From: Streptomyces sp. CB01881
Lineage (GTDB): Bacteria; Actinomycetota; Actinomycetes; Streptomycetales; Streptomycetaceae
NCBI RefSeq assembly: GCF_002953255.1
Contig: NZ_CP026498.1
Coordinates: 814,559 to 878,558, forward strand
DNA: 64,000 nucleotides
Direction of reading: 5' to 3'
Below, piece by piece: positions 1 to 8,050 of this stretch (its first letter is position 1; every line of letters begins with the position of its first letter). The translations under genes and the position numbers were made by a program. The notes beneath the pieces were generated by a model. It saw only the letters and a list, made by a program, of their open reading frames with translations, was not told the origin of the DNA and did no database searches.

Positions 1-76
1 GGGCTTCACCGTTCGACTTGCATGTGTTAAGCACGCCGCCAGCGTTCGTCCTGAGCCAGGATCAAACTCTCCGTGA
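1..76 (-). rRNA. rrs: 16S ribosomal RNA, 5' end only
   Basis: The reverse complement carries the universal 16S 5' signature AGAGTTTGATCCTGGCTCAG followed by the actinobacterial start of helices 1-6 (GACGAACGCTGGCGGCGTGC and ACATGCAAGTCGAACGG). The gene runs off the left edge, so only about the first 76 nt are present and the rest of the rrn operon lies at lower coordinates outside the window. The mature 5' end is placed at TCACGGAG by analogy with Streptomyces 16S; it could be off by a few bases. Confidence 0.97.
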
Positions 77-480
77 ATGATTACTCGGCCCACTGATTAG
101 AAGGGGCCGGTTCACACCCGCGTTGAGCGGCACGGCAACCACCGGAATAGGGCGGCCCCGCGCACTGCGTCCTCGCTGTGTTATTTCAAAAGGAATCTCC
201 AACCCCAGAAGAATCTGAGGCCGGGGATGTCAACATATCTGGCGTTGACTTTTGGCACGCTGTTGAGTTCTCAAGGAACGGACACTTCCTTCGGACCGCC
301 TTCCAGCGGGCCCTCCGGGCGCTTCGTTCTTTCGTGTTCCCAGCTTATCAGATGTTTTCCGCTCCGTTTCCGGCGCTTCGTTCATCCAACTCGCTGGTGT
401 CTTCTGCGGCTTGACGCCCCGTCCGACGTTCCAAACTCTAGCCCATCACCGCTCCGAGAAGCGAATCCGGCCGCAATCCA
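77..480 (-). promoter_or_regulatory. rrn leader and promoter region
   Basis: This AT-richer stretch upstream of 16S reads, on the minus strand, like the conserved Streptomyces rrn leader. It includes an AAGGAA/TTCCTT hairpin (273-278 with 286-291), the block GAGAACTCAACAGCGTGCC, and a TTGACATCC element near 228-233 that also recurs in actinobacterial rRNA spacers and probably serves RNA processing or antitermination. Two promoter-like -10 elements are visible on the minus strand: GATAAG at 349-344 and TAGAGT at 440-435. Their -35 boxes are weak. Tandem promoters are usual for streptomycete rrn operons; the exact start points here are inferred. Confidence 0.65.
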
Positions 481-733
481 TATAAACGGACACGCCGAAT
501 AAGACCCGAGCCGCGCCGCCGAAAAAGGCAAAGCACGACCCGGCCCGAACCGGGAAGTGGTGTTTCCAGGGATTGGCCGCTCCGGGACCGTCCGCGCCGA
601 TGCGTGTCCGGTGCTCCCTGCCGAGCGACTGGGCGACAGTACTCCTCTTCCACGCCCCAGAACAAATTGCCCCGCCCTGCCGCGCAGATGTCTCCGCCAA
701 CTCCCGCACGGCAGCGCGGCAACGAACGTCGGG
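481..733. other. Spacer between rrn promoters and the first gene
   Basis: No credible gene lies here. The ORFs that cross it are antisense or frame shadows. It contains an A/T-rich patch (TTTATA on the minus strand around 480-485 and a run of A near 522-526) that could hold a further upstream rrn promoter or UP-like element. No clear terminator hairpin for the gene ending at 734 was found. Confidence 0.4.
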
Positions 734-1717
734 TCAGTTCGGCGTCTCCGGCACGGCCTCCGGCACGGCCACCGGCGACGAGCCGCCGGGCACCAGCAGG
801 TGCGGCGTCCCGCTGCCGTCCGCCGGCACGCTCCAGACGTCGGTGCCCTTCCCGTCCTGGCCCGGCAGCGCGTAACCGAGTGTCCCCCCGTCGAGCCAGG
901 CCGCCTGGTCGTCCACGCTGCGCGGCTCGGCCAGCGGGTACTCGCGCATGCCCGCCAGTTCCAGGACGTGGAGCCGCCAGGGCGCCGCCGGGTCGGCCGA
1001 GACCTTCTTCTTGAAGGCGATCCGGGTACCGTCCGGCGAGAGCGAGGGGCACTCCACGTTCTCCCGCAGCGTGCGGGCCGACCACGCCCGGAGGTCGCCC
1101 TCGACCAGGTGGGTCCGGCCGCCGGTCGAGACGGTGGCGTAGAAGCGGTTGTCGTCGGCGGCGAAGGTGACGCCCCAGTAGTTGACGTCGGCGGCGTGGT
1201 AGCGGGTGCCGCCGACGGTCAGCGGGATGGACTCGACCGACTTGACCAGGTAGCCGGTGCGCAGGTCCAGGATCGAGGTCCGGGTGGAGAAGGTGCCGGC
1301 CGCGTAGGAGTCCCCCACGGCGAAGGTGGTCCAGGAGAGCAGGTGCCCGGAGGCCGACACCCGGGCCCGGTTCGGGATGCCGGGGACCGTCACCGTCTGG
1401 AGCTCGGTGAACCGCCGGTCGTACACCACCGCCTGGGTGCGGGCCGGGGTGCCGGGCAGCGCCCGCAGGCACAGGGCCCGGTCGCCCGCGGCGTAGAAGC
1501 GGACGCAGGACGGGCCGTCCGGCGCCCCCGGGCTGCGGGCGACCCGTCCGGTGGCGGTGTCCCGGTAGTACAGCCCGGGTCCGTCCAGGGTGAACGAGCT
1601 CTCGGCGGCCACGAGCCGCTGCCCGCCGCCGCGCTGCCTGGCGTGCAGCACGTACCCCAGCGAACCGCCCAGCAGCACCAGGGCGGCGGCGATCAGCACC
1701 ACCGAACGCGCCTTCAC
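734..1717 (-). CDS. TolB-like beta-propeller protein, membrane-anchored
   Basis: A 327-residue protein. Residues about 5-25 form one hydrophobic N-terminal segment after a basic start (signal anchor). The rest shows WD40/TolB-like propeller blades, with repeated SPDGTRIAF-type motifs, tyrosine-rich strands and DVW near the C-terminus. It probably sits outside the membrane as a binding or scaffold domain; the ligand is unknown. The GTG start at 1717 is chosen because it overlaps the stop of the MFS gene upstream by four bases (GTGA) and opens directly into the anchor. A longer reading frame to 2428 is an antisense-type shadow of the MFS gene. It is the last gene of a three-gene leftward operon. 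Confidence 0.8.
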   Translation of the reverse strand: MKARSVVLIAAALVLLGGSLGYVLHARQRGGGQRLVAAESSFTLDGPGLYYRDTATGRVARSPGAPDGPSCVRFYAAGDRALCLRALPGTPARTQAVVYDRRFTELQTVTVPGIPNRARVSASGHLLSWTTFAVGDSYAAGTFSTRTSILDLRTGYLVKSVESIPLTVGGTRYHAADVNYWGVTFAADDNRFYATVSTGGRTHLVEGDLRAWSARTLRENVECPSLSPDGTRIAFKKKVSADPAAPWRLHVLELAGMREYPLAEPRSVDDQAAWLDGGTLGYALPGQDGKGTDVWSVPADGSGTPHLLVPGGSSPVAVPEAVPETPN

Positions 1718-2961
1718 GAGGCCTCCCCCTCCGGCAGGATCCGCCATGCGGCGGCGAGTGCGGCGGCCAGCGCGAGTGCGGCCACCGTCAGGGCCGGGCG
1801 CGGCCCCCACCACGTCCAGGCCGCGCCGAAGCCGGCCGCACCGACCAGCCGGGCCAGCGCCTGGCCGGTCTGCAGGACGGCGAGCCCGCCCGCCCGGCCG
1901 TCGGGCGGCAGCACCGGCCCGGCGAGCGCCATCAGCACACCGTCCGTGGCGGCGTAGAAGACGCCCAGGAGGACCAGGACGAGTACGGCGGCCGGCCATC
2001 CCGGCGGGGCGGTCATGGTGAGGTAGGCCGCGAGCAGCGCACCGTGCCCGCAGAGGAACGGCGTGCGCCGCCCGGTCCGGTCCGCGATCCGGCCCGCCGG
2101 TACGGCCAGCAGCAGGTAGCAGGCCGCGGCACCGAGCGGCAGCAGCGGGAAGAGCAGGGGCGGCAGGTCCAGGCCGCGTTGGAGCAGTAGGTAGAGGAAG
2201 GAGTCGCCGATCGTCGCGGCACCCAGCAGTGCGGCGGCCGTGACGATCCGCCGGAACACCGGATCCCCGAGGGCCCTGCTCCTCCTCCTTCCGGCCGGCC
2301 TCGGCCCGGCGGCCGCCACCGCCACCGCCGGCCCGGCCGGGACGAACAGCACCAGCACCAGCACGCCGAACAGCCCGGTGGCGAAGCTGACCACGAAGAC
2401 CGCGTCGTACGCGTCGGCCGTCGCCCACAGCACCACGAACGCGACCAGGGGTCCGAGCAGCGCCCCCGTGGTGTCCATCGCCCGGTGCACGCCGAACGCC
2501 CGGCCGAGCGCCTCCGGCGGTGCGCTGAGCGAGATCATCGCGTCCCTCGGTGCGGTCCGCACGCCCTTGCCGAGCCGGTCGGCGGCCAGCGCGGCGGCGA
2601 TCCCTCCGGCCGCCCCGCCGGCCAGCAGCAGCCCGAGCCGCGAGAGCGCCGAGAGCAGGTAGCCGACCCCGGCGACGGTCCGGTGCCGGCCCCCGCCGCG
2701 GTCGGCGAGCCTGCCTCCGAGCAGCCGGACCACCGCCGTGGCGCCGTTGAACAGCCCGTCGAGGAAACCGAATTGCAGTGGTGAGAGGCCGAGCCCCAGC
2801 ACCAGGTAGAGCGGCAGCACGGCGGTGACCATCTCCGAGGAGACATCGGTGACCAGGCTGACCGCGCCGAGCGCGATGACCGTGCCGGGGACGCGTCGCC
2901 CCGGCCCCGCGGGGCGGGGCGACGCGTCCGGACGGCGGCCGGTGGTGGCCAGGTACATCAT
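1714..2961 (-). CDS. Major facilitator superfamily transporter
   Basis: A 415-residue polytopic membrane protein with about 12 predicted hydrophobic segments. An MFS signature is seen in the loop after TM2 (GGRLADRGGGRH) and again after TM8 (GRIADRTGRR). The N-terminal TVIALGAVSLVTDVSSEMV segment resembles the drug/solute exporter group that includes YfkF/YfcJ-like proteins, so export is more likely than uptake; the substrate cannot be read. Start ATG at 2961 overlaps the TGA of the upstream metallophosphoesterase gene (TGATG), and a second ATG follows at once. Its stop overlaps the next GTG. Translation of the three genes is likely coupled. Confidence 0.88.
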   Translation of the reverse strand: MMYLATTGRRPDASPRPAGPGRRVPGTVIALGAVSLVTDVSSEMVTAVLPLYLVLGLGLSPLQFGFLDGLFNGATAVVRLLGGRLADRGGGRHRTVAGVGYLLSALSRLGLLLAGGAAGGIAAALAADRLGKGVRTAPRDAMISLSAPPEALGRAFGVHRAMDTTGALLGPLVAFVVLWATADAYDAVFVVSFATGLFGVLVLVLFVPAGPAVAVAAAGPRPAGRRRSRALGDPVFRRIVTAAALLGAATIGDSFLYLLLQRGLDLPPLLFPLLPLGAAACYLLLAVPAGRIADRTGRRTPFLCGHGALLAAYLTMTAPPGWPAAVLVLVLLGVFYAATDGVLMALAGPVLPPDGRAGGLAVLQTGQALARLVGAAGFGAAWTWWGPRPALTVAALALAAALAAAWRILPEGEAS

Positions 2962-4328
2962 CAGTGGCAGCTGTACTTCGGGCTGGCGTCCTTGACCTGG
3001 CCGTCCGTTCCGACGTAGCTCCAGCCGTAGCCGGAGTCGGTGAAGTCCAGCTTCAGCACGCCGTACTCGCCGCTGATCCGCTTCTGGCTGTTCGGCTGGA
3101 CCTGCTCGATCGGGTACGGCTCGGCGCCGCCCATCCCGCCGACGATCTCGACGATCCCGTCCGCGGTGGCCTTCCCGTCCGGGTCCTGCGGGGCGAACCG
3201 CTCGTAGTGGTGGTCGTGCCCGTTCAGCACCAGGTCGGCCCTGGCGCCGTAGAGGATCTTCCACACCGGCCGGGAGACCGGGTCGTTGCCGTGCCCGCCC
3301 GAGGAGTACAGCGGGTGGTGCCAGTAGGCGGCGACGCACTTCTTCGCGTTGGCCGCGAGGTCGGCCTTGAGCCAGTCGATCTGGGCGCTCTGGTCGAAGG
3401 CGTTGGAGTCCAGGGCGACGAAGTGCCAGTTGCCCTCGTCGAAGCTGTACCAGCTCTTCCCCTGCGGGTAGGCGATGCTGCCGAAGTACGCCTTGTACCC
3501 GGCGAGCGACCCGGCCGGGTCGTAGGTCTCGTGGTTGCCCGGCACCGGGTGGGTCTTCGCCTTGAACGCCCCCCAGGTCTTGTCGTAGTAGTTGCGGAAG
3601 TCCGCCAACCGGGCGTCGTCGTACTGGTTGTCACCCATCGTCAGGTAGAACTTCGGGTTGATCTGCTGGGCCAGCGCGGCCGTCTTCGGGTGCGCGCAAC
3701 CGCTGTCCGAGGCGGTGCACTGTGCGGCGATGTCGCCAGCGGCCACCACGGTGAACGCCCCGCCCGGCGTGGGCGTCGCCGTCGGCCCGGTCGGTGAGGG
3801 GCCGGTCGGCGAGGGGCTGCCGTCCGGCACCCCGTACACCTGCATCTCGAACAGCGAGTACCCGTACGACGTCCCGCGCGCCGTCCCGTACATCCGGACG
3901 TAGCGGCCGTGGCCGGCCAGCCCCGTCCAGTCGTCCGTCCCGCCGTTCCCGGCCTTCTCCTCCGCCAGCGTCGTCCAGGTCACCCCGTCCGCCGACACCT
4001 CCACCCGGTACGCCTTCGCGTAGGCGGACTCCCAACTCAGCTTCACCCGGGAGATGCTGACGCTCGCTCCGAGATCGACCCGCAGCCACTGCGGGTCCTT
4101 CCCCTCCGCACTCGCCCACCGCGTGGAGGCGTTCCCGTCGAACGCCTTCCCCGCCGCGTACGACGACCCCTCGGTGGACGAGGCCGTCGCGGCCTTGCCC
4201 TGGGAGACCAGCGGATCGGCCGCCGCTCCCGCCCGCCCGGACCAGCCGAGCAACAGGCCGCCGAGCAACGCGAGCACGGCGGCGAAGATTCCGACACGAA
4301 CAGGCCTTGCCGAGACACCCAGACGCAT
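2961..4328 (-). CDS. Secreted metallophosphoesterase with F5/8 type C (CBM32-like) domain
   Basis: A 455-residue secreted protein. Residues 1-36 are a signal peptide. About 40-166 is a discoidin/F5/8 type C carbohydrate-binding domain (SQGKAATASS start, RWAS, WLRVDLG, VEVSADG, RYVRM). A Ser/Pro/Thr linker follows (168-190), then a calcineurin-like phosphoesterase domain to the C-terminus with the metal motifs AGDI, MGDNQYDD, GNHE, YWHHPLYSSGGHG and LNGHDHHYERF. It probably hydrolyses a phosphate ester outside the cell while bound to polysaccharide; the substrate is unknown. The ATG at 4328 is chosen because it is preceded by GGAG at good spacing and followed by a proper signal peptide; in-frame ATG codons farther upstream lack this. 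It is the first gene of the operon with the MFS and TolB-like genes. Confidence 0.93.
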   Translation of the reverse strand: MRLGVSARPVRVGIFAAVLALLGGLLLGWSGRAGAAADPLVSQGKAATASSTEGSSYAAGKAFDGNASTRWASAEGKDPQWLRVDLGASVSISRVKLSWESAYAKAYRVEVSADGVTWTTLAEEKAGNGGTDDWTGLAGHGRYVRMYGTARGTSYGYSLFEMQVYGVPDGSPSPTGPSPTGPTATPTPGGAFTVVAAGDIAAQCTASDSGCAHPKTAALAQQINPKFYLTMGDNQYDDARLADFRNYYDKTWGAFKAKTHPVPGNHETYDPAGSLAGYKAYFGSIAYPQGKSWYSFDEGNWHFVALDSNAFDQSAQIDWLKADLAANAKKCVAAYWHHPLYSSGGHGNDPVSRPVWKILYGARADLVLNGHDHHYERFAPQDPDGKATADGIVEIVGGMGGAEPYPIEQVQPNSQKRISGEYGVLKLDFTDSGYGWSYVGTDGQVKDASPKYSCH

Positions 4329-4814
4329 CCCTGGACTCCATGACCTTGAGAAACGGCGAGAGCTGGACTCCGGTCCACACCGCACGAACTCACCGGGCAG
4401 CGGCGACCGCAACACCGTGGCGGCCGGGTCAGAGCTCTCACTGAGCGCGTCACGCCCCATCCGGCACGGGCGCCGCGCCAAGCCGCCAGCCGACAGCGTA
4501 ATAGAAAGTAAAGTTCCCTACCAATAGTTGGGCGGCACCGACTTCGCCCGTCTCCGGGCCCGGCGCACCACGGGGGTTGAGGCGGCGTCGGGCCGCTCCG
4601 CCGCGGCCGTCCCGCCCGGCGTCCTCCCCGTACCCGCAGCGCCCGGCCGGGCCGGCGGCCACCGCCCGGGGCCGATCCGGCCGCACTGATCGTTACTGCT
4701 TGACAGGGTGCGTAATACTGTAACGCGCACGGCCCGGGCGTCGTCGGAGCGGGCAGCGCCATCGGGGCCTCGCGGGTCCAGCGGGTCCCCTCTCCTCCCA
4801 GCTCGGAGCACGAC
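4329..4814. other. Divergent intergenic region, 486 bp
   Basis: Spacer between the leftward metallophosphoesterase operon and the rightward glycerophosphodiesterase gene; both promoters must lie here. An AT-rich island occurs at about 4496-4535, and on the minus strand a GGGAAC followed by a T-rich spacer could be an ECF-type promoter for the metallophosphoesterase. Near the other gene, CGTTAC (4691-4696) and GTAACG (4720-4725) make a perfect inverted repeat with 23 nt between the arms, enclosing TTGACA (4700-4705). No coding sequence is supported. Confidence 0.45.
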
Positions 4815-5618
4815 ATGCACCCCTTCCTCGACCAGCCGGGGCCGCTGGCCTTCGCGCACCGGGGCGGCGACCTCGGCCACCCCGAGAACTCGCTCGCCGC
4901 CTTCGAGGCCGCCGTCGCCCTCGGGTACCGCTACCTCGAAACGGACGTGCACGCCACCCGCGACGGAGTGCTCGTGGCCTTCCACGACTCCCGCCTCGAC
5001 CGGGTCACCGACCGCACCGGCGCGGTGGCCGAACTGCCCTGGGACGCCGTCAGGCAGGCCCGGATCGGCGGGACCGAGCCGGTGCCGCTGCTGGAGGACC
5101 TGCTCGACGCGTTCCCCGGGGCCCGCTTCAACGTCGACGTGAAGGCCGCGCCGGCCGTCGGGCCGCTGGTCGAGGCGGTCCGCCGGACCAACGCCTGGGA
5201 CCGCGTCTGCGTCGGCGGCTTCTCCGACAGCCGCCTCGCCGCCGTCCGCGCCGCCGCCGGCCCCCGGCTCGCCACCTCGCTCGGCCCGCGCGAGGTGGCC
5301 CGGCTGCGGCTGCGCTCGCTGGCCGGGCCGCTGCTGCGGGGGCGCGGGGCGCCGTTCGCCGGGGTCTGCGCGCAGGTGCCGGAGCGGCACCGCGGCGTGC
5401 GGGTCGTCGACCGGGCCTTCGTCCGTGCCGCCCACCGTCTCGGTCTGCAGGTCCACGTCTGGACGGTGGACGATCCCACCCGGATCAGGGCTCTCCTCGA
5501 CCTGGGTGTGGATGGCATCATGGCCGATCGCATCGACGTCCTGCGCGACGTCCTCGGTGAGCGCGGCTGCTGGACCGACGGCAGCACCGGCTCCAGCACG
5601 AAGATGGGAGCCTCATGA
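4815..5618 (+). CDS. Glycerophosphodiester phosphodiesterase
   Basis: A 267-residue single-domain GDPD protein that hydrolyses glycerophosphodiesters to glycerol 3-phosphate and an alcohol. Family signatures are present in order: FAHRGG near residue 14 (catalytic His), HPENSLAAF, ETDVHATRDGVLVAFHD (acidic metal ligands and second catalytic His), and HVWTVDDP plus GVDGIMADR at the C-terminus. It has no signal peptide, so it is likely cytoplasmic. ATG at 4815 has GGAG about 8 nt upstream. Its stop overlaps the next ATG (ATGA), so it forms an operon with the following MFS transporter, which may import a substrate or export a product. Confidence 0.94.
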   Translation: MHPFLDQPGPLAFAHRGGDLGHPENSLAAFEAAVALGYRYLETDVHATRDGVLVAFHDSRLDRVTDRTGAVAELPWDAVRQARIGGTEPVPLLEDLLDAFPGARFNVDVKAAPAVGPLVEAVRRTNAWDRVCVGGFSDSRLAAVRAAAGPRLATSLGPREVARLRLRSLAGPLLRGRGAPFAGVCAQVPERHRGVRVVDRAFVRAAHRLGLQVHVWTVDDPTRIRALLDLGVDGIMADRIDVLRDVLGERGCWTDGSTGSSTKMGAS

Positions 5619-7009
5619 ACACCACGGCCCACCTGTCGGACCGTCTCCCGGACCATCCGGCGACCACCACCACCGACGACCGCGCCCTGCGCCGGATGCA
5701 GTTCGGCTGGTACATCAACGACTGGGCCAACGCCGCCTTCTCGGCCACGGTCCTGACGGTCTTCCTCGGGCCCTACCTGACCTCGGTGGCCAGGAACGCC
5801 GCCGACGCGGCCGGCGACGTGCACCCGCTCGGTCTCTCGGTCCGCGCGGGGTCGTTCTTCCCGTACACGGTCTCCTTCTCCGTCCTGATCTCGGTCGCGG
5901 TGATGCTGCTGACCGGGACGGTCGCGGACCGCACCGGGCGGCACAAGGAGCTGATGTGCGGCTTCGCGTACGTCGGCGCGGTCGCCACGATGGGGATGTT
6001 CCTCCTCGACGGCGACCGCTACCTGCTCGGCGGCGCGCTGCTGGTGGTCGCCAACATCGCGTACGCGGTGTCGGTCGCGCTCTCCTACGCCTACCTCCCC
6101 GGCCTGGCCTCCCCCGACGAACGCGACGCGGTCTCCTCCAAGGGCTGGGCGTACGGGTACGCGGGCGGCGGCCTGCTGCTGGTCGTCAACCTGGCGTTGT
6201 TCGAGGGCCATGACGCGCTCGGCCTGTCCTCCGGCACCGCCGTGCGCATCTGCCTGGCCTCGGCCGGCCTGTGGTGGGCGCTGTTCACGATCGTCCCGAT
6301 GCTGCGGCTGCCCTCCCGGGCCGGGGCGACCCCCGAGCGTGCGGCGCCCGTGCCGGACCGGCCCACCGCCGGCAGCCTGCGCGAACTCGCCCGCACCCTG
6401 CGCAGCATGCGCGACCACCCGCTCACGCTCCTCTACCTGGGCGCCTTCCTCTGCTACAACGACGGCATCCAGACCGTCGTCTCCCAGGCCTCGCTCTACG
6501 GCAGCGAGGAGCTCGGCATGGACCAGACCTCGCTGGTCGCCGCCGTGCTCCTGGTCCAGATCGTCGCGATCGGCGGCGCGCTGCTCCTCGGCCGGATCGC
6601 CCGCCGGTACGGCGCCAAGCGGACCATCCTCGGCTCCCTGGTCGGCTGGGTGGTCACCGTCGGCCTCGGGTACCTCATGCCGGCCCACCGGCCCGCCTGG
6701 TTCTTCGCCCTGGCCTGCATGATCGGCCTGGTGCTCGGCGGCAGCCAGGCGCTCTCCCGTTCGCTGTTCTCCCACCTCATCCCGGCCGGCCGGGAGGCCG
6801 AGTACTTCGCCGTCTACAAGGTCAGCGACCGCGGCACCAGCTGGATGGGCCCGCTGGTCTTCGGCCTCGCGTACCAGATCACCGGCAGCTACCGCTCGGC
6901 GATCATCTCCCTGCTGGTGTTCTTCGTGATCGGCTTCACCGTGCTGGCGACGGTTCCCGTCCGCCGGGCCGTCGAGGCCGTCGGCAACCCCGTCCCCGAG
7001 CGGCTCTGA
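5615..7009 (+). CDS. MFS transporter, UMF1 (Atg22-like) family
   Basis: A 464-residue membrane protein with about 12 hydrophobic segments. The N-terminus has the UMF1/Atg22-like signature FGWYINDWANAAFSATV, followed by TGTVADRTGRHKELM (MFS loop) and, in the second half, YNDGIQTVVSQ and GGSQALSRSLFSHLIP. Fungal Atg22 exports amino acids from the vacuole; bacterial substrates are unknown. Start ATG at 5615 overlaps the GDPD stop, with GGGAG just upstream. The gene ends before a strong bidirectional hairpin at 7014-7058. Confidence 0.92.
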   Translation: MNTTAHLSDRLPDHPATTTTDDRALRRMQFGWYINDWANAAFSATVLTVFLGPYLTSVARNAADAAGDVHPLGLSVRAGSFFPYTVSFSVLISVAVMLLTGTVADRTGRHKELMCGFAYVGAVATMGMFLLDGDRYLLGGALLVVANIAYAVSVALSYAYLPGLASPDERDAVSSKGWAYGYAGGGLLLVVNLALFEGHDALGLSSGTAVRICLASAGLWWALFTIVPMLRLPSRAGATPERAAPVPDRPTAGSLRELARTLRSMRDHPLTLLYLGAFLCYNDGIQTVVSQASLYGSEELGMDQTSLVAAVLLVQIVAIGGALLLGRIARRYGAKRTILGSLVGWVVTVGLGYLMPAHRPAWFFALACMIGLVLGGSQALSRSLFSHLIPAGREAEYFAVYKVSDRGTSWMGPLVFGLAYQITGSYRSAIISLLVFFVIGFTVLATVPVRRAVEAVGNPVPERL

Positions 7010-7013
7010 CGGA

Positions 7014-7058
7014 CCGGGACGACCCGACCGGCCGGGCAGCCCGGTCGGGTCGTCCCGG
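7014..7058. terminator. Strong bidirectional hairpin terminator
   Basis: A perfect 18-bp inverted repeat: left arm 7014-7031 begins CCGGGACGACCC, loop CCGGGCAGC (7032-7040), right arm 7041-7058. It lies between the converging UMF1 transporter and polysaccharide lyase genes and can serve both. Confidence 0.85.
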
Positions 7059-7106
7059 TGCCCCCGGGATCGGGGAGCAGCGGGGCCCGGCCGGTCCGCC
7101 GGGCCC

Positions 7107-7838
7107 TCACGAGCCGGCGGTGGCCGCCTCCAGGGTGGTCGCCATGACCGGGCTGGTGAAGGTGTTCGTCGCGTCCCCCGAGGAGGGGTGGTAGGAGCCC
7201 CACTTGAGGTAGTTGCGGTCGCCGTCCCAGGTGGTGCCCTTGAAGGTGCCCGAGCCGGTGGTGAAGGTCTGCTTCACACCGTCGAACCAGAAGTCGATGG
7301 TGCCGTTGGTACGGCCCAGGCGGATCTTCAGCGCGTAGGAGTGCCACTGGTTGTTGGCGGTCGGCGCGGTCCACAGCTGGTGCGCGACGTGGTTGACGTC
7401 CCACTCCTGGAGGCGGATGCGCCCGGTCGTCGCGTCGATCTCGATCGGGTGGTTCGCCGTGTCGGTGCTCGGCGAGCACTTGAGCTGGAAGACGTAGCGG
7501 CTGTTCGAGTCCTTGATGTCCACCTTGGACGACCAGCCGAGGTAGAAGGTGTCGCCCTCCTTCAGGTCGGGGCCGACCGTCTCGCAGCGCTCCTCCCCCG
7601 CGGCCTGGAACGCCCGCCACACACTGCCCTTGACGGAGTCCTTGACGACGCCGAAGCCGCCCTGGGCGCACTGGACGGCGGCGAAGGAGGACGGTCCCTT
7701 GCTGGTGCTCGGGGTCCACAGGACCTTGCCCGCGGCGGCGGCGGAGCTGCTGGCGGTGGCCGAGCCGCAGGAGATCGCGAACGTGGTGAGGGCCACGAGG
7801 CCGAGGGCGGTCTTGCGGTACCGGGACAGAAACGACAT
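7107..7838 (-). CDS. Secreted polysaccharide lyase, heparin lyase I-like
   Basis: A 243-residue secreted protein. Residues 1-36 are a signal peptide (SRYRKTALGLVALTTFAIS, then Ala/Ser-rich). The mature part is a concanavalin-A-like jelly roll of the PL family that includes heparin lyase I and PL20 glucuronan lyase. Supporting features are YVFQLKCS, NHPIEIDATTGRIRLQEWD, WHSYALKIRLG, GTIDFWFDGV and the C-terminal NYLKWGSYH. Such enzymes depolymerise uronic-acid polysaccharides by beta-elimination; the actual substrate is not visible. Start ATG 7838 is preceded by GGGAG. Confidence 0.8.
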   Translation of the reverse strand: MSFLSRYRKTALGLVALTTFAISCGSATASSSAAAAGKVLWTPSTSKGPSSFAAVQCAQGGFGVVKDSVKGSVWRAFQAAGEERCETVGPDLKEGDTFYLGWSSKVDIKDSNSRYVFQLKCSPSTDTANHPIEIDATTGRIRLQEWDVNHVAHQLWTAPTANNQWHSYALKIRLGRTNGTIDFWFDGVKQTFTTGSGTFKGTTWDGDRNYLKWGSYHPSSGDATNTFTSPVMATTLEAATAGS

Positions 7839-8050
7839 GCGTCTCCCTGGGGATGAGTGGCCGGAAAGGACGCCGTCCGGGCCGGTCGGCCGGGGCGCAC
7901 GGAGCGATTCGACCACCTGACGGACTGTCGGGCCAAGCGGGCCGGCCGGCTGCGGCCCTTTCGGGCACGTCCACCGGCCGGCCGGGGGCACCGCGGCGGG
8001 GGCTGTGCGGACGCCCTGGACGCACCGCACCACCCCGGCCGGGCGTACCG

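Noticed and set aside
228..233. TTGACA on the minus strand as an rrn -35 box
   Set aside because: No fitting -10 box lies 16-19 bp downstream, and the surrounding block is a conserved rRNA leader/spacer element.
1714..3339. Extension of the MFS gene upstream to 3339
   Set aside because: The added N-terminus overlaps the metallophosphoesterase in another frame and is Arg/Gly-rich; ATG 2961 couples with the upstream stop.
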